DNA from: Amorphoplanes digitatis
GTDB taxonomy: Bacteria > Actinomycetota > Actinomycetes > Mycobacteriales > Micromonosporaceae
NCBI RefSeq assembly: GCF_014205335.1
Contig: NZ_JACHNH010000001.1
Span: forward strand, 8,702,001 to 8,766,000
Length of the DNA: 64,000 nucleotides
Reading direction: 5' to 3'
The translations under genes and the position numbers were made by a program. The notes below the pieces were generated by a model. That model saw only the letters and a list, made by a program, of their open reading frames with translations, ran no database searches and had not been told where the DNA came from. Each line of letters starts with the position of its first letter. Position 1 is the stretch's first letter. Positions 10,041 through 20,389 of this stretch are shown piece by piece.

Positions 10041-11246
10041 GTGCACAGCACCACGGCCCTGCTGATCGAGGTCGGCGCGCTCCTCTTCGCGCTCGGCATG
10101 CTCGGTCGCATCAGTCGCCGCTTCGGGCTCTCACCCATCCCGCTCTACCTGCTCGCCGGGCTCGCCTTCGGGCAGGGCGGCCTGCGCCCGCTCCCGGCCA
10201 GCACGGAGTTCATCGAGGTCGGCGCCGAGATCGGCGTCATCCTGCTGCTGGTCATGCTGGGCCTGGAGTACTCGGCGAGCGAGCTCGTCGGCAACCTGCG
10301 CTCGGCCGCGCCCGCCGGCGTGATCGACGCTCTGCTCAACGCCCTGCCCGGCGCCGCCTTCGCGTTCCTGCTCGGCTGGAGCTGGGAGGCGGCACTGGTG
10401 CTGGCCGGCATCACCTGGGTGTCGTCGTCCGGCGTGATCGCCAAGGTCCTCGGCGACCTGGGCCGGCTCGGTAACCGCGAGACACCGGTGATCCTCTCGA
10501 TCCTCGTGATCGAGGACCTCGCGATGGCGTTCTACCTGCCGCTGGTCACCGCAGTGCTGGCCGGGGTCGGCCTGCTCGGCGGGGTGAAGGCGCTCTCCGT
10601 CGCGGTGCTCACGGTGATCGCGGTGCTGGTCGTCGCGATCCGGTACGGCCACGCCATCTCGAGCTTCATCTCGGTGAAGGACCCCGAGGCGCTGCTGCTC
10701 AGCGTGCTGGGCCTGACTCTGTTCGTGGCCGGCGTCGCCGCACAGCTACAGGTGTCCGCCGCCGTGGGCGCGTTCCTCGTGGGCATCGCGCTCTCCGGCC
10801 CGGTGGCGCACAACGCGACCCAGATCCTGACGCCGCTGCGGGATCTGTTCGCCGCGGTGTTCTTCGTCTTCTTCGGGCTGTCCACCGATCCAGCGGCGAT
10901 GCCGGCGGTGCTCCTGCCGGCCCTGGGGCTGGCCGTGCTGACCATGCTGACCAAGGTGTTCACCGGCGGCCTCGCCGCCCGGCGCGCCGGCATCGCGCTG
11001 CCCGGCCAGGTCCGCGCCGGACTTGCGCTGATGCCCCGTGGCGAGTTCTCGATCGTCATCGCCGGGCTGGCCGTCGCCTCCGGGGTCGAGCCCGAGTTGG
11101 CGCCGCTCGCGACGGCGTACGTACTCATCACCGTCGTCACCGGCCCGTTGCTTGCGCGTTTGACCGACTACACCTGGTTCAAGGCTATGGTCCGCAAACG
11201 CATGGTCTTGCGGCGTCCTGTGGAGCCTGTCACCGCCGCTGAATGA
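10041..11246 (+). CDS. CPA2-family cation:proton antiporter membrane subunit (KhtU/KefB-like)
   Basis: This protein of about 401 aa has 12-13 transmembrane helices of the Kef/CPA2 family, which exchange K+ (or Na+) for H+. Visible features are FGLSPIPLYLLAGLAFGQGG near the N-terminus, LLLVMLGLEYSASEL, SSSGVIAKVLGDLGRL (the family substrate-binding helix) and VFFVFFGLSTDP. There is no cytosolic RCK domain in the chain; that function is supplied by the preceding gene. GTG 10041 (MHSTTALLIEVG) is chosen as the start because it is one base after the upstream stop and begins the first helix. The role is K+ extrusion and pH homeostasis, by analogy. Confidence 0.94.
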   Translation: MHSTTALLIEVGALLFALGMLGRISRRFGLSPIPLYLLAGLAFGQGGLRPLPASTEFIEVGAEIGVILLLVMLGLEYSASELVGNLRSAAPAGVIDALLNALPGAAFAFLLGWSWEAALVLAGITWVSSSGVIAKVLGDLGRLGNRETPVILSILVIEDLAMAFYLPLVTAVLAGVGLLGGVKALSVAVLTVIAVLVVAIRYGHAISSFISVKDPEALLLSVLGLTLFVAGVAAQLQVSAAVGAFLVGIALSGPVAHNATQILTPLRDLFAAVFFVFFGLSTDPAAMPAVLLPALGLAVLTMLTKVFTGGLAARRAGIALPGQVRAGLALMPRGEFSIVIAGLAVASGVEPELAPLATAYVLITVVTGPLLARLTDYTWFKAMVRKRMVLRRPVEPVTAAE

Positions 11247-11393
11247 CCGCTGACCGGCCGGGCAGCCGAGCGCTACTGATTAGTATCCGAAAGTGATCTC
11301 CTATGACTTCCGTTACCCACACACGGCGCGCTAACGTGTCGCCGCGACAACAACGTGTTATCGGGTGACCAGCGACTCGCCGGATGAGGACTA

Positions 11394-11430
11394 CCTCCCG
11401 ACGGGGCAGCACGGCCCTCTGCCGGGGAGG
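11394..11430 (+). promoter_or_regulatory. Leader hairpin that buries a Shine-Dalgarno
   Basis: CCTCCC at 11394-11399 pairs with GGGAGG at 11425-11430. An inner GGCAG/CTGCC helix (11405-11409 with 11419-11423) closes a 9-base loop. GGGAGG is the only good Shine-Dalgarno for the mini-ORF that begins at 11439, so the fold would block ribosome access. Regulation is inference from the pairing. Confidence 0.5.
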
Positions 11431-11438
11431 ACGGCGGC

Positions 11439-11468
11439 ATGAGTGAGCTAAACGAGGCGGCGTCGTGA
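11439..11468 (+). CDS. Nine-codon leader ORF (MSELNEAAS)
   Basis: ATG 11439 lies 8 bases after GGGAGG and reads nine codons to TGA 11466-11468. The stop overlaps the GTG of the 148-aa gene (GTGA). The downstream GTG has no ribosome site of its own, so translation probably reaches it by termination-reinitiation. No peptide function is implied. A longer single frame from this ATG is excluded by the stop. Confidence 0.45.
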   Translation: MSELNEAAS

Positions 11469-11911
11469 CCGTGAGTGAGTCGACATTTTTCGGGTTCGCC
11501 AACCCGGTCGATCCGCGGCCAGAGGAGCTACAGGCCTGGGCATACCACCCCGAGGCCGTGCCGCTGGACGCGATGCCATCCGACTGGGACCTGCTCATCG
11601 CCGGTGACGTGCTCGCACCGACCCTCTACGAGCTGGCGATGGACCGGCAGTGCCCGGCCCGCCGGTTCGCGCTGCACTGCATGTACATCTATGCCGCGGA
11701 CGGCGTCCGGCAGAACGCGACGGCGCAGCGCAAGCGCCGCATGAAGAAGTACGTGGAGCGCGCGGAAGAGGTCGGCGACGAGCAGATGGCGACGTGGGCG
11801 CACAACTGCCGGGTGCTGATGAACCGCCCCGAGCTGTTCGACTACGAGGACTGGATCGAGGGTGGCCTGGTCCGCCACCCGCGCCGCCTCGCCGCCTTCG
11901 GTCGGCGCTGA
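11465..11911 (+). CDS. Conserved actinobacterial protein of unknown function, 148 aa
   Basis: This soluble protein reads MTVSESTFFGFANPVDP... with a Trp/Tyr-rich first half, an ALHCMYIYAADGVR core and a basic helix NATAQRKRRMKKYVERAEEVGDE. The ending is ...DWIEGGLVRHPRRL. I recall near-identical layouts in other Micromonosporaceae, where it is annotated only as hypothetical; this is memory rather than a search. GTG 11465 overlaps the stop of the nine-codon leader. It lies between the antiporter genes and the convergent hspR operon, and no partner is suggested. The helical, charged composition would suit a DNA- or RNA-associated or structural role, but nothing identifies one. Confidence 0.8.
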   Translation: MTVSESTFFGFANPVDPRPEELQAWAYHPEAVPLDAMPSDWDLLIAGDVLAPTLYELAMDRQCPARRFALHCMYIYAADGVRQNATAQRKRRMKKYVERAEEVGDEQMATWAHNCRVLMNRPELFDYEDWIEGGLVRHPRRLAAFGRR

Positions 11912-11923
11912 GCCCTCGCGGTC

Positions 11924-12364
11924 CTATTTGTCGCCCGCGCGACGGGGCCGCCACACCACCAGGGCCGTCGACGGACGCTCCTGGCGGACCAGGTCACGGC
12001 CCGGGTAGGCGCGCATCGCCTCGAACTGGGCGATCTGCTGATACGCGTTGCCGAGCTGCTGTTCCAGCTCGGCAACGCGTTCCTGCAACTCTCCGACGAG
12101 CTGCTCGAGCCCGATGATCCGCTTGATGCCGGCCAGGTTGACGCCGTCCTCCTGGCTCAGCTTCTGCACCTCGCGGAGCAGGGCGACGTCGCGCTCGCTG
12201 TAGCGCCGGCCGCCGCCGCCGGCCCGGCCCGGTTGCACCAGGCCGAGCCGGTCGTACTGGCGCAGGGTCTGCGGATGCATCCCGGCCAGCCTCGCGGCGA
12301 CGGAAATGATCAGAACCTTCGCGTCGGAGGCCTGCTCCACCGAGATGCTGATCTCTTCATACAT
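11924..12364 (-). CDS. hspR: Heat-shock repressor HspR
   Basis: This 146-aa MerR-family regulator represses dnaK- and clpB-type operons by binding HAIR sites, with DnaK as co-repressor. The MerR winged helix is visible at about residues 17-85 (ISVAARLAGMHPQTLRQYDRLGLVQPGR...GGGRRYSERDVALLREVQKL). A coiled-coil follows (LEQLVGELQERVAELEQQLGNAYQQI), then a basic tail. The start ATG 12364 is set by AGGAGGTGGCAC directly upstream. It is the last gene of dnaK-grpE-dnaJ-hspR, the classical actinobacterial order, with 26 bp to dnaJ, so it autoregulates. HAIR sites are present before dnaK and clpB in this window. Confidence 0.97.
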   Translation of the reverse strand: MYEEISISVEQASDAKVLIISVAARLAGMHPQTLRQYDRLGLVQPGRAGGGGRRYSERDVALLREVQKLSQEDGVNLAGIKRIIGLEQLVGELQERVAELEQQLGNAYQQIAQFEAMRAYPGRDLVRQERPSTALVVWRPRRAGDK

Positions 12365-12390
12365 GTGCCACCTCCTGACAGGTTCCTGAA

Positions 12391-13596
12391 TCAGCCCCGG
12401 CGCAGCCGGGCCTCGATGCGCTCCCGCTCGGCGTTGGGCGTGAGCTTGGCGAACTGTTCCAGCGCGTCGCGGGCCTCGGTGCTCACCGCGGTCGCGGCGG
12501 GTACCTGCACCTCGACGGTGACCAGCAGATCGCCGACCTGGCCGTCGCGGCGCTGCACGCCCTTGCCGCGCGCCCGCAGCGTGCGGCCGCTCGGAGTGCC
12601 AGGCGGCACCCGCAGCGTGACCGGACTGTCCAGCGTGGGCACTCGCAGGTCGGTGCCGAGCACCGCCTCCGCGAACGTGATCGGCACGGTCAGCGTGATG
12701 TCGTCGCCGTTGCGCCCGAACAGCTCGTCCGGCCGGACCTTGACCTGCACGTACAGGTCGCCGGCCGGGCCGCCCTTGTCGCCCGGCTCGCCCCGGCCGC
12801 TGAGCCGGATCCGCTGGCCGTCGGCGACGCCGGCGGGGAAGCGGACGTTTATCGTGCGGTTCTTGGTGACCCCGCCCGTGCCGCGGCATTCGGGACACTT
12901 GTGTTCGACGATGCTGCCCGCGCCCTGGCACTCGCGGCACGGCTCGGAGAAGCTGAACGACCCCTGGTTGCGGGAGATCAGCCCCGAGCCGTGGCACTGC
13001 GGACAGGTCCGCGGCACCGTGCCGGGCTTCGCGCCGTTGCCGTGGCAGGTGTCGCACACGCCCGGCGATCGCAGCGTGAGCGGCAGGGTCGTGCCCTTGA
13101 CCGCGTGCCCGAAGTCGAGCGTGACCTCGGCCTCGACGTCCCGCCCGCGCTGGGGTCCCCGGCGCCCGCCGGCTCCCGCCCCGCCGGCGCCACCGCCGCC
13201 GGAGAAGATGGAGCTGAAGATGTCGGAGAAGCCCGCGCCGCCGAACCGGCGGTCACCGGCACCGCCGGCCTGGCCGGCACCGCTGAACCCGCCGCCGAAC
13301 AGGTCGGACGGGTCGAACGTGGTGCCGCCCGCGCGGGCGCCGCGGCGGAAGGCGCCCGAGCCGAACAGGGAGCGCATCTCGTCGTACTCTTTGCGCTTCT
13401 TGTCGTCGGAGAGCACGTCGTAAGCCTCGGACGCGGCCTTGAACCGGTCCTCGGCGTCGGTGTTGCCGGGGTTGTGATCCGGGTGGTTCGCCCGGGCCAG
13501 CTTCCGGTATGCCTTCTTGATCTCGTCGGCGGAGGCGGACTTGCCCACCCCGAGAACGGCGTAGAAGTCCTTCTCCAGCCAGTCCTTCGAACTCAT
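12391..13596 (-). CDS. dnaJ: Co-chaperone DnaJ
   Basis: This 401-aa type I Hsp40 stimulates DnaK ATPase and delivers substrates. It has a J-domain (residues 8-75; catalytic HPD in ARANHPDHNPG), a Gly/Phe-rich segment (about residues 76-155, with GGG and FGG runs), and a zinc-finger domain with four CxxCxGxG motifs (CDTCHGNG, CPQCHGSG, CRECQGAG, CPECRGTG). Two C-terminal peptide-binding beta domains end at RLRRG. The start is ATG 13596 (MSSKDWLEKDFYAVLGV) with a purine-rich GGAGGTGG ahead. It sits between grpE and hspR; a 12-bp hairpin separates it from grpE. Confidence 0.98.
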   Translation of the reverse strand: MSSKDWLEKDFYAVLGVGKSASADEIKKAYRKLARANHPDHNPGNTDAEDRFKAASEAYDVLSDDKKRKEYDEMRSLFGSGAFRRGARAGGTTFDPSDLFGGGFSGAGQAGGAGDRRFGGAGFSDIFSSIFSGGGGAGGAGAGGRRGPQRGRDVEAEVTLDFGHAVKGTTLPLTLRSPGVCDTCHGNGAKPGTVPRTCPQCHGSGLISRNQGSFSFSEPCRECQGAGSIVEHKCPECRGTGGVTKNRTINVRFPAGVADGQRIRLSGRGEPGDKGGPAGDLYVQVKVRPDELFGRNGDDITLTVPITFAEAVLGTDLRVPTLDSPVTLRVPPGTPSGRTLRARGKGVQRRDGQVGDLLVTVEVQVPAATAVSTEARDALEQFAKLTPNAERERIEARLRRG

Positions 13597-13624
13597 CTAG
13601 TCCACCTCCTCCAACGGATGACGG

Positions 13625-13652
13625 GTCCCGCCCGCCTCACGGCGGGCGGGAC
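13625..13652 (-). other. Intra-operon hairpin between grpE and dnaJ
   Basis: GTCCCGCCCGCC (13625-13636) and GGCGGGCGGGAC (13641-13652) form a perfect 12-bp stem with a TCAC loop in the 65-bp grpE-dnaJ gap. No T-tract follows on the transcribed strand. It is therefore more likely an RNA-processing, stability or partial-attenuation element than a full terminator. Confidence 0.6.
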
Positions 13653-13661
13653 GAGTGATCG

Positions 13662-14284
13662 TCACGCGGGGTCGGCGACCGCGACCAGGGCGGGCCGCAA
13701 CAGCCGCTCGCCCAGGCTGTAACCGCGGCGCATGACCTCGACGCAGGTCGGCTCCGTGACGTCCGCGGACGTCAGGTGCGCGACCGCCTCGTGGCGGGTC
13801 GGGTCGAACGGGTCGCCCTTCTCGCCGAACGCCACGATCCCGAGCTTGCCGACCGAGGCGGCGAGCGCCTCGGCCACGGTGGCGAACGGACCGACCAGGT
13901 CGCCGTGCTCGCGGGCCCGGTCGATGTCGTCCAGCACCGGCAGCAGCGCGGTGAGCACCGCGCCGGTGGTCTGCTCGGCCGCCGCACTCCGGTCGCGGTC
14001 GACCCGCTTGCGGTAGTTGGCGTACTCGGCCGTCACCCGTTGGAGGTCCCGGGTGCGCTCGTCGAGCTCGGTGCGCAACGCCGCCAGCTCGGCGCCGAGG
14101 GCGGTCGCGGCGATGACGGCCACGTCCTCCTCCGGCTCCTCGGCCGCGCGGTGCGCGCCTCCCGTGGACCCCTCCTCGGCCTGCTTGGCCACCGCGGCGC
14201 CCTTACCCTTCACATCGATCTTGCGCCGGTCCCGGATGACGACGCGCTCGGTGCCCTGACCGTCGTTCTCGTCGTCCGAGCGGC

Positions 14285-14288
<4 letters not shown>
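13662..14288 (-). CDS. grpE: Nucleotide exchange factor GrpE
   Basis: This 208-aa protein releases ADP from DnaK. The N-terminal 60 residues are charged and disordered. A long coiled-coil helix (AELAALRTELDERTRDLQRVTAEYANYRKRVDRDR, about residues 68-102) gives the dimer stalk. The C-terminal beta domain carries the family pattern HEAVAHLTSADV...VMRRGYSLGERLLRPALV. The GTG start at 14288 overlaps the dnaK stop as GTGA, showing translational coupling within the heat-shock operon. Confidence 0.97.
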
Positions 14289-16156
<1,868 letters not shown>

Positions 16157-16205
16157 GTTCGCTTCCTCGCTTCTTGCCAAAAACTTCGAGTGGTTGGGTT
16201 CTCAA

Positions 16206-16226
16206 GTTGAGTGGACCGGGCTCAAT
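16206..16226 (-). promoter_or_regulatory. HAIR operator of the dnaK operon
   Basis: On the minus strand ATTGAGC-N7-ACTCAAC matches HAIR at 11 of 14 defined positions. A second, poorer half-match (CTTGAGA ... ACTCGAAG, spacing one base too long) lies at about 16184-16206, nearer the gene, so two HspR dimers may bind side by side. The call rests on the motif and on hspR being in the same operon. Confidence 0.85.
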
Positions 16227-16359
16227 GATGCCACGGGGTCGCACGGGTGCAAGTCAAAGTTGAGTCAGGGCGGCGCAAGTCACGGTCGGGAGGTACCTGT
16301 CCGGTCACGGCCGTGGGGTACCTGTTGTCTGCGATGCATAGATCGGGCACGCTTTACCC

Positions 16360-18678
16360 GTGACGACGCACGGTGACGCGGTCGGTCCGTCGGCCACTCC
16401 CGCCGTAGCCGACCCGCTCCCCACAAAAGCCCAGGCGAACGGCGCTTCGACGGCCCCGGCCCGCAAAAACTCCGACAAACCATCCCATACTGCACCAACC
16501 TCCGACGCCGCAGCCCCGCCCAGCGGGGCCGAGGAGCCGGAGGCCGACGCGGTGCGGGAGCCGGCCGCCGCCGAGCCGCCGAAGCCGGAGTGGCCCCCGG
16601 CCACGGCCTCCACCACGGGAAACGTCGTGACGACGAAGTCGAAACGGCCCGCCGAGGTCGATGCCCCGGACGAGTCGACGGCCGAGGCCGGCACCGCCGC
16701 CGAGGACCGGCAGGGGAGCGCTCCCGCGGTCACCGACCGGGACGCGCCCGAGGACGGCTCCGAGGACGGCGAAACGAAGCCGGTCGATGAGCCGATGCCC
16801 GCAGACGCGATTGACGCGGATTCCGACCCGGCCCCTGCCGCGGACCCGCCGGTCGGCGTGCCAACGGCCGGGAGGCGGCCGGCCGCGGCGCCGGCGACCC
16901 CGGCGCCGACCAGGGCCGTTGCCCGGCCGGGCCCGGCGGCGCCGGACCTGCCGGTCGAGCCGCCCGCCGCCGTCGGTGAGCTCGCCACCGCGCTATCCCG
17001 GCTCCGCGCGACGATCGGCGGCGCCACGTACCCGCTGGTCATGCCGTCGGCGGACGAGGCGCGGCGGATCGGCACCGCCCTGGTGTCGCAGTTGGACGAC
17101 TACCTGCTGCCGCGCCTGGCCCGGCTCGACGCGCCGCTGCTGGTCGTCGTCGGCGGCTCCACCGGCGCGGGCAAGTCCACCCTGGTCAACAGCCTGGTCC
17201 GGGCGCCCGTCAGCACCGCCGGCGTGCTGCGCCCGACGACCCGTTCGCCGGTCCTGGTCAGCCACCCGTCCGACTCGTCCTGGTTCCGCACCGGCCGGCT
17301 CCTGCCGGGCCTCGTCCGTACGGCCGAGGTCTCCTCGGACCCGCGGGCGCTGCAACTGGTCTCCGCGCCCGCGCTCGGCGCCGGCCTGGCCTTCCTCGAC
17401 GCCCCGGACATCGACTCGGTCGTCGAGGGGAACCGGCAGCTGGCCGCCCAGCTCCTCGCCGCGGCCGACCTGTGGCTGTTCGTCACGACCGCCGCGCGCT
17501 ACGCGGACGCCGTGCCGTGGGAGCTGCTGACCACCGCCCGGCTGCGCGGCACGGTCATCGCGCTGGTGCTGGACCGGGTTCCGCCCGAGGCCGCCGGCGA
17601 GGTCACCACGCACCTCGGCGAGATGCTCGCCGCCCGCGACATGGACGCCGCGCCGCTGTTCGTGCTGCCGGAGTCCACGCTGGACGGGCAGGGGCTGTTG
17701 CCGGAGACCGCGATGCGGCCGCTGCGCGACTGGTTCGCACAGCTCGCGGCCGACTCCGACGCGCGCGCGACCGTCGTCCGGCAGACGCTCAACGGCGCGC
17801 TGGCCGCGCTGGGCCCGGCCGTGGCCGGGCTCGCCGACGCCGCGGACGAGCAGGCCCTCGCGGCACAGGCGCTGGAGGAGCGGGTGACCGCGGCCTACCG
17901 CACCGGCCGCCGCACGATTGAGGCCGGCCTACAGGACGGGCGCCTGCTCCGCGGTGAGGTGCTGGCCCGATGGCAGGAGTTCATCGGCACCGGCGAGTTC
18001 CTCCGTGCCCTGGAGTCGCGGGTCGGCCAGCTGCGCGACAAGGTCGTCGCGGCGGTCACCGGCCGCCCGGCGCCCGGGCGCAACCTGCAGGCGGCCCTGG
18101 AGACCCAGCTGGTCACCCTGCTGCGCGGGGTCGCCGCGGACGCCGCGGAGCAGGCGTACTCGGCGTGGCAGGCGCACCCGGCCGGTGCGGCGCTGCTGGA
18201 GCCGGGCCTCCAGAAGGCCTCCGCAGACCTGCCGCAGCGCGCCGAGCGGGTGGTTCGCGACTGGCAGCAGTTCGTGCTCGAACTGGTGCGCAGCGAGGCC
18301 GGCGACAAGCGGACCCTCGCGCGCGGCACCGCGTACGCGGTGAACGGTGTCGGCCTGACCGTGATGGTCGCCGTCTTCACCACGACCGCGTTCATACCGA
18401 CCGGCGCCGAGCTTGCCGTCGGCGCGGGCACCACGATCGCCGCGCAGAAGGTGCTCGAGGCGCTCTTCGGCGACCAGGCGATCCGCACCCTGGCCGCCCG
18501 GGCACGCGAGGAGCTTCTCAAGCGGATCGACGTGCTGCTGGAGAAGGAGGCGGCCCGTTACACGGACCGCACCGGTGCCGCGCGGCTGGAACTGGAACCG
18601 GGCACCGCCCTCCGGCGGGCCGCGGCCGATGTGGAGCGTGCCAGGGAGGAAGTCGCGTTGACCGGGACGCCGTCATGA
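16360..18678 (+). CDS. Large GTPase with disordered N-terminus (first of a coupled pair)
   Basis: This 772-aa protein has about 200 N-terminal residues rich in A, P, E and D with no structure expected. A P-loop GTPase domain follows with G1 GGSTGAGKST near residue 265, a G3-like region FLDAPDIDSV, and then a long helical region. A hydrophobic stretch near residues 665-700 (VGLTVMVAVFTTTAFIPTG) may insert into membrane. Where G4 (N/TKxD) is expected it reads LVLDRVPPE, so base recognition may be altered. The layout is dynamin-like or YfjP/HSR1-like. Start GTG 16360. It ends ATGA-overlapped with the second GTPase at 18675, strongly suggesting a heteromeric complex. The target membrane process is unknown. 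Confidence 0.85.
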   Translation: MTTHGDAVGPSATPAVADPLPTKAQANGASTAPARKNSDKPSHTAPTSDAAAPPSGAEEPEADAVREPAAAEPPKPEWPPATASTTGNVVTTKSKRPAEVDAPDESTAEAGTAAEDRQGSAPAVTDRDAPEDGSEDGETKPVDEPMPADAIDADSDPAPAADPPVGVPTAGRRPAAAPATPAPTRAVARPGPAAPDLPVEPPAAVGELATALSRLRATIGGATYPLVMPSADEARRIGTALVSQLDDYLLPRLARLDAPLLVVVGGSTGAGKSTLVNSLVRAPVSTAGVLRPTTRSPVLVSHPSDSSWFRTGRLLPGLVRTAEVSSDPRALQLVSAPALGAGLAFLDAPDIDSVVEGNRQLAAQLLAAADLWLFVTTAARYADAVPWELLTTARLRGTVIALVLDRVPPEAAGEVTTHLGEMLAARDMDAAPLFVLPESTLDGQGLLPETAMRPLRDWFAQLAADSDARATVVRQTLNGALAALGPAVAGLADAADEQALAAQALEERVTAAYRTGRRTIEAGLQDGRLLRGEVLARWQEFIGTGEFLRALESRVGQLRDKVVAAVTGRPAPGRNLQAALETQLVTLLRGVAADAAEQAYSAWQAHPAGAALLEPGLQKASADLPQRAERVVRDWQQFVLELVRSEAGDKRTLARGTAYAVNGVGLTVMVAVFTTTAFIPTGAELAVGAGTTIAAQKVLEALFGDQAIRTLAARAREELLKRIDVLLEKEAARYTDRTGAARLELEPGTALRRAAADVERAREEVALTGTPS

Positions 18679-20354
18679 GCCTCGTCGAGCGGGTCAAGAA
18701 CACCGTGTCGCGCGACGACCGGGTGGATCCCGAGCAGCTTGTCACGCGGCTCGACGCCCTGCGGCGCTTCCTGCGCGTGACCGACCCGTACCTGCCGGAC
18801 AACGATCTGGTCGCCGCGCACACGCTTGTCGAGCGGGCGGGCAGCCGGCTCGCGCTCTCGCAGGACCACACGGTCGTCGCCCTCGCCGGCAGCACCGGCA
18901 GCGGCAAGTCCAGCCTGTTCAACGCGCTCGCCCGGCTGAAGCTCTCGCCGGTCGGCGTGCGGCGGCCGACGACCGGCGTCGCGCACGCCTGCGTCTGGGG
19001 CCCGCTCGGCCCGGCGAACAAGCTGCTGGACTGGGTGGGCGTGCTGCCGCGGCAGCGCTACATCCGGGAGAGCGCCCTCGACGGCGACGACGAGGCCACG
19101 CTGCACGGGCTCGTCCTGCTCGACCTGCCCGACTTCGACTCGATCGAGCGCGGGCACCGGCTCGAGGTCGACCGCCTGCTCGGCCTCGTCGACCAGGTGG
19201 TCTGGGTGGTCGACCCGCAGAAGTACGGCGACCGGATCCTGCACAACGCCTACCTGCGGCAGTTCAAGCAGCACAGCGACATCACGATCGTCGTGCTCAA
19301 CCAGGCGGACCGGCTCTCGCCCGGCGACACCGAGATCGTCCTCACCGACCTGCGGCGGCTGCTCACCGAGGACGGCATGACCGACGTCCCCGCGATGGCG
19401 ACCTCCGCGAAGCAGCCCGGCATGCTGACCGAGCTGCGCGCGGCCCTGGAGAAGACGGTCGCCGAACGACAGTCGGCGCTGCGCCGCCTCGCCGGCGACC
19501 TCGACCAGGTCGCCGAGCAGCTCGGGGTGACGATCGGCCCGCCGGCCGCGGAGGACGAGGTCGACCGCGCGACGGTGCGGCAGCTCAGCGAGGCGCTCGC
19601 CGCCTCGGCGGGCGTGCCGGCGGTGGCGTCGGCGACCACGGGCGCGTACCGGCACCGGGCGGTCGCCAGCACCGGCTGGCCGCTGGTCCGAGGGGTACGC
19701 AAGCTGCGGCCGGACCCGCTCAAGCGCCTGCACCTGTCGACCGAGAAGCCCGCGCCGTCGACCGACCTCGTACCCGTATCGCGCACCTCCCTGCCGGAGG
19801 CCGACGCGGCGCAGAAGTCCGCGGTCGGTCTGTCCGTGCGCGCCGTGGCCGCGCGGGCGGCCGCGCCGATCCCCGAGGTCTGGGCACCCGCGCTGAACGC
19901 CGCGGCCCGGTCCCGGCTGGGCGACCTGCCCGACGCGCTCGACCGGGCCGTCGCCCGCACCGACCTTGGCATGAGCCGCAAGCCGTACTGGTGGACCGCG
20001 GTCGGGCTGCTCCAGTGGCTGTTCACCGTCTCCGCGGTCGTCGGCCTGGGCTGGCTCATCGCCGGTTACGTGGTGCGCATCCTCGGCCTGCCGGCGTTCG
20101 ACAACCCCAAGGTCGGCGCGGTGCCGCTGCCGACGTTGCTGCTGCTCGGCGGCCTGCTGTTCGGCGCGTTGCTGGCGTTGCTGATTCACCCGATCATCGA
20201 CCTGGGCGCCAAGCGGGCCGGCCGGCGGGCCGAGCAGCGGCTGCGCGTCTCGGTCACCGAGGTGGCACGCGAGTACGTTGTCGCGCCGGTCCGCGAGGTG
20301 CTGAACTCCTACGCGCAGGCGCGTGAGGCGTTGACCGTCGTCCGTTCGGAATAG
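18675..20354 (+). CDS. Membrane-anchored GTPase (second of a coupled pair)
   Basis: This 559-aa protein starts at ATG 18675, inside the stop of the preceding GTPase gene (ATGA). G1 is AGSTGSGKSS (about residue 74), G3 is LLDLPDFDSIERGH, and G4 is VVLNQADRL, an NxxD form, so unlike its partner it keeps a full set of G motifs. Two C-terminal transmembrane helices (LLQWLFTVSAVVGLGWLIAG and TLLLLGGLLFGALLALLIHP, about residues 445-510) anchor it. A cytosolic helical tail follows. Paired GTPases of this kind are conserved in actinobacteria and usually annotated as ABC transporter or GTPase; the function is unassigned. Membrane remodelling is inference from architecture. Confidence 0.88.
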   Translation: MSLVERVKNTVSRDDRVDPEQLVTRLDALRRFLRVTDPYLPDNDLVAAHTLVERAGSRLALSQDHTVVALAGSTGSGKSSLFNALARLKLSPVGVRRPTTGVAHACVWGPLGPANKLLDWVGVLPRQRYIRESALDGDDEATLHGLVLLDLPDFDSIERGHRLEVDRLLGLVDQVVWVVDPQKYGDRILHNAYLRQFKQHSDITIVVLNQADRLSPGDTEIVLTDLRRLLTEDGMTDVPAMATSAKQPGMLTELRAALEKTVAERQSALRRLAGDLDQVAEQLGVTIGPPAAEDEVDRATVRQLSEALAASAGVPAVASATTGAYRHRAVASTGWPLVRGVRKLRPDPLKRLHLSTEKPAPSTDLVPVSRTSLPEADAAQKSAVGLSVRAVAARAAAPIPEVWAPALNAAARSRLGDLPDALDRAVARTDLGMSRKPYWWTAVGLLQWLFTVSAVVGLGWLIAGYVVRILGLPAFDNPKVGAVPLPTLLLLGGLLFGALLALLIHPIIDLGAKRAGRRAEQRLRVSVTEVAREYVVAPVREVLNSYAQAREALTVVRSE

Positions 20355-20389
20355 GGTCCCCGGCCTGCGTTACCGGTAGGCTCGGCCGC

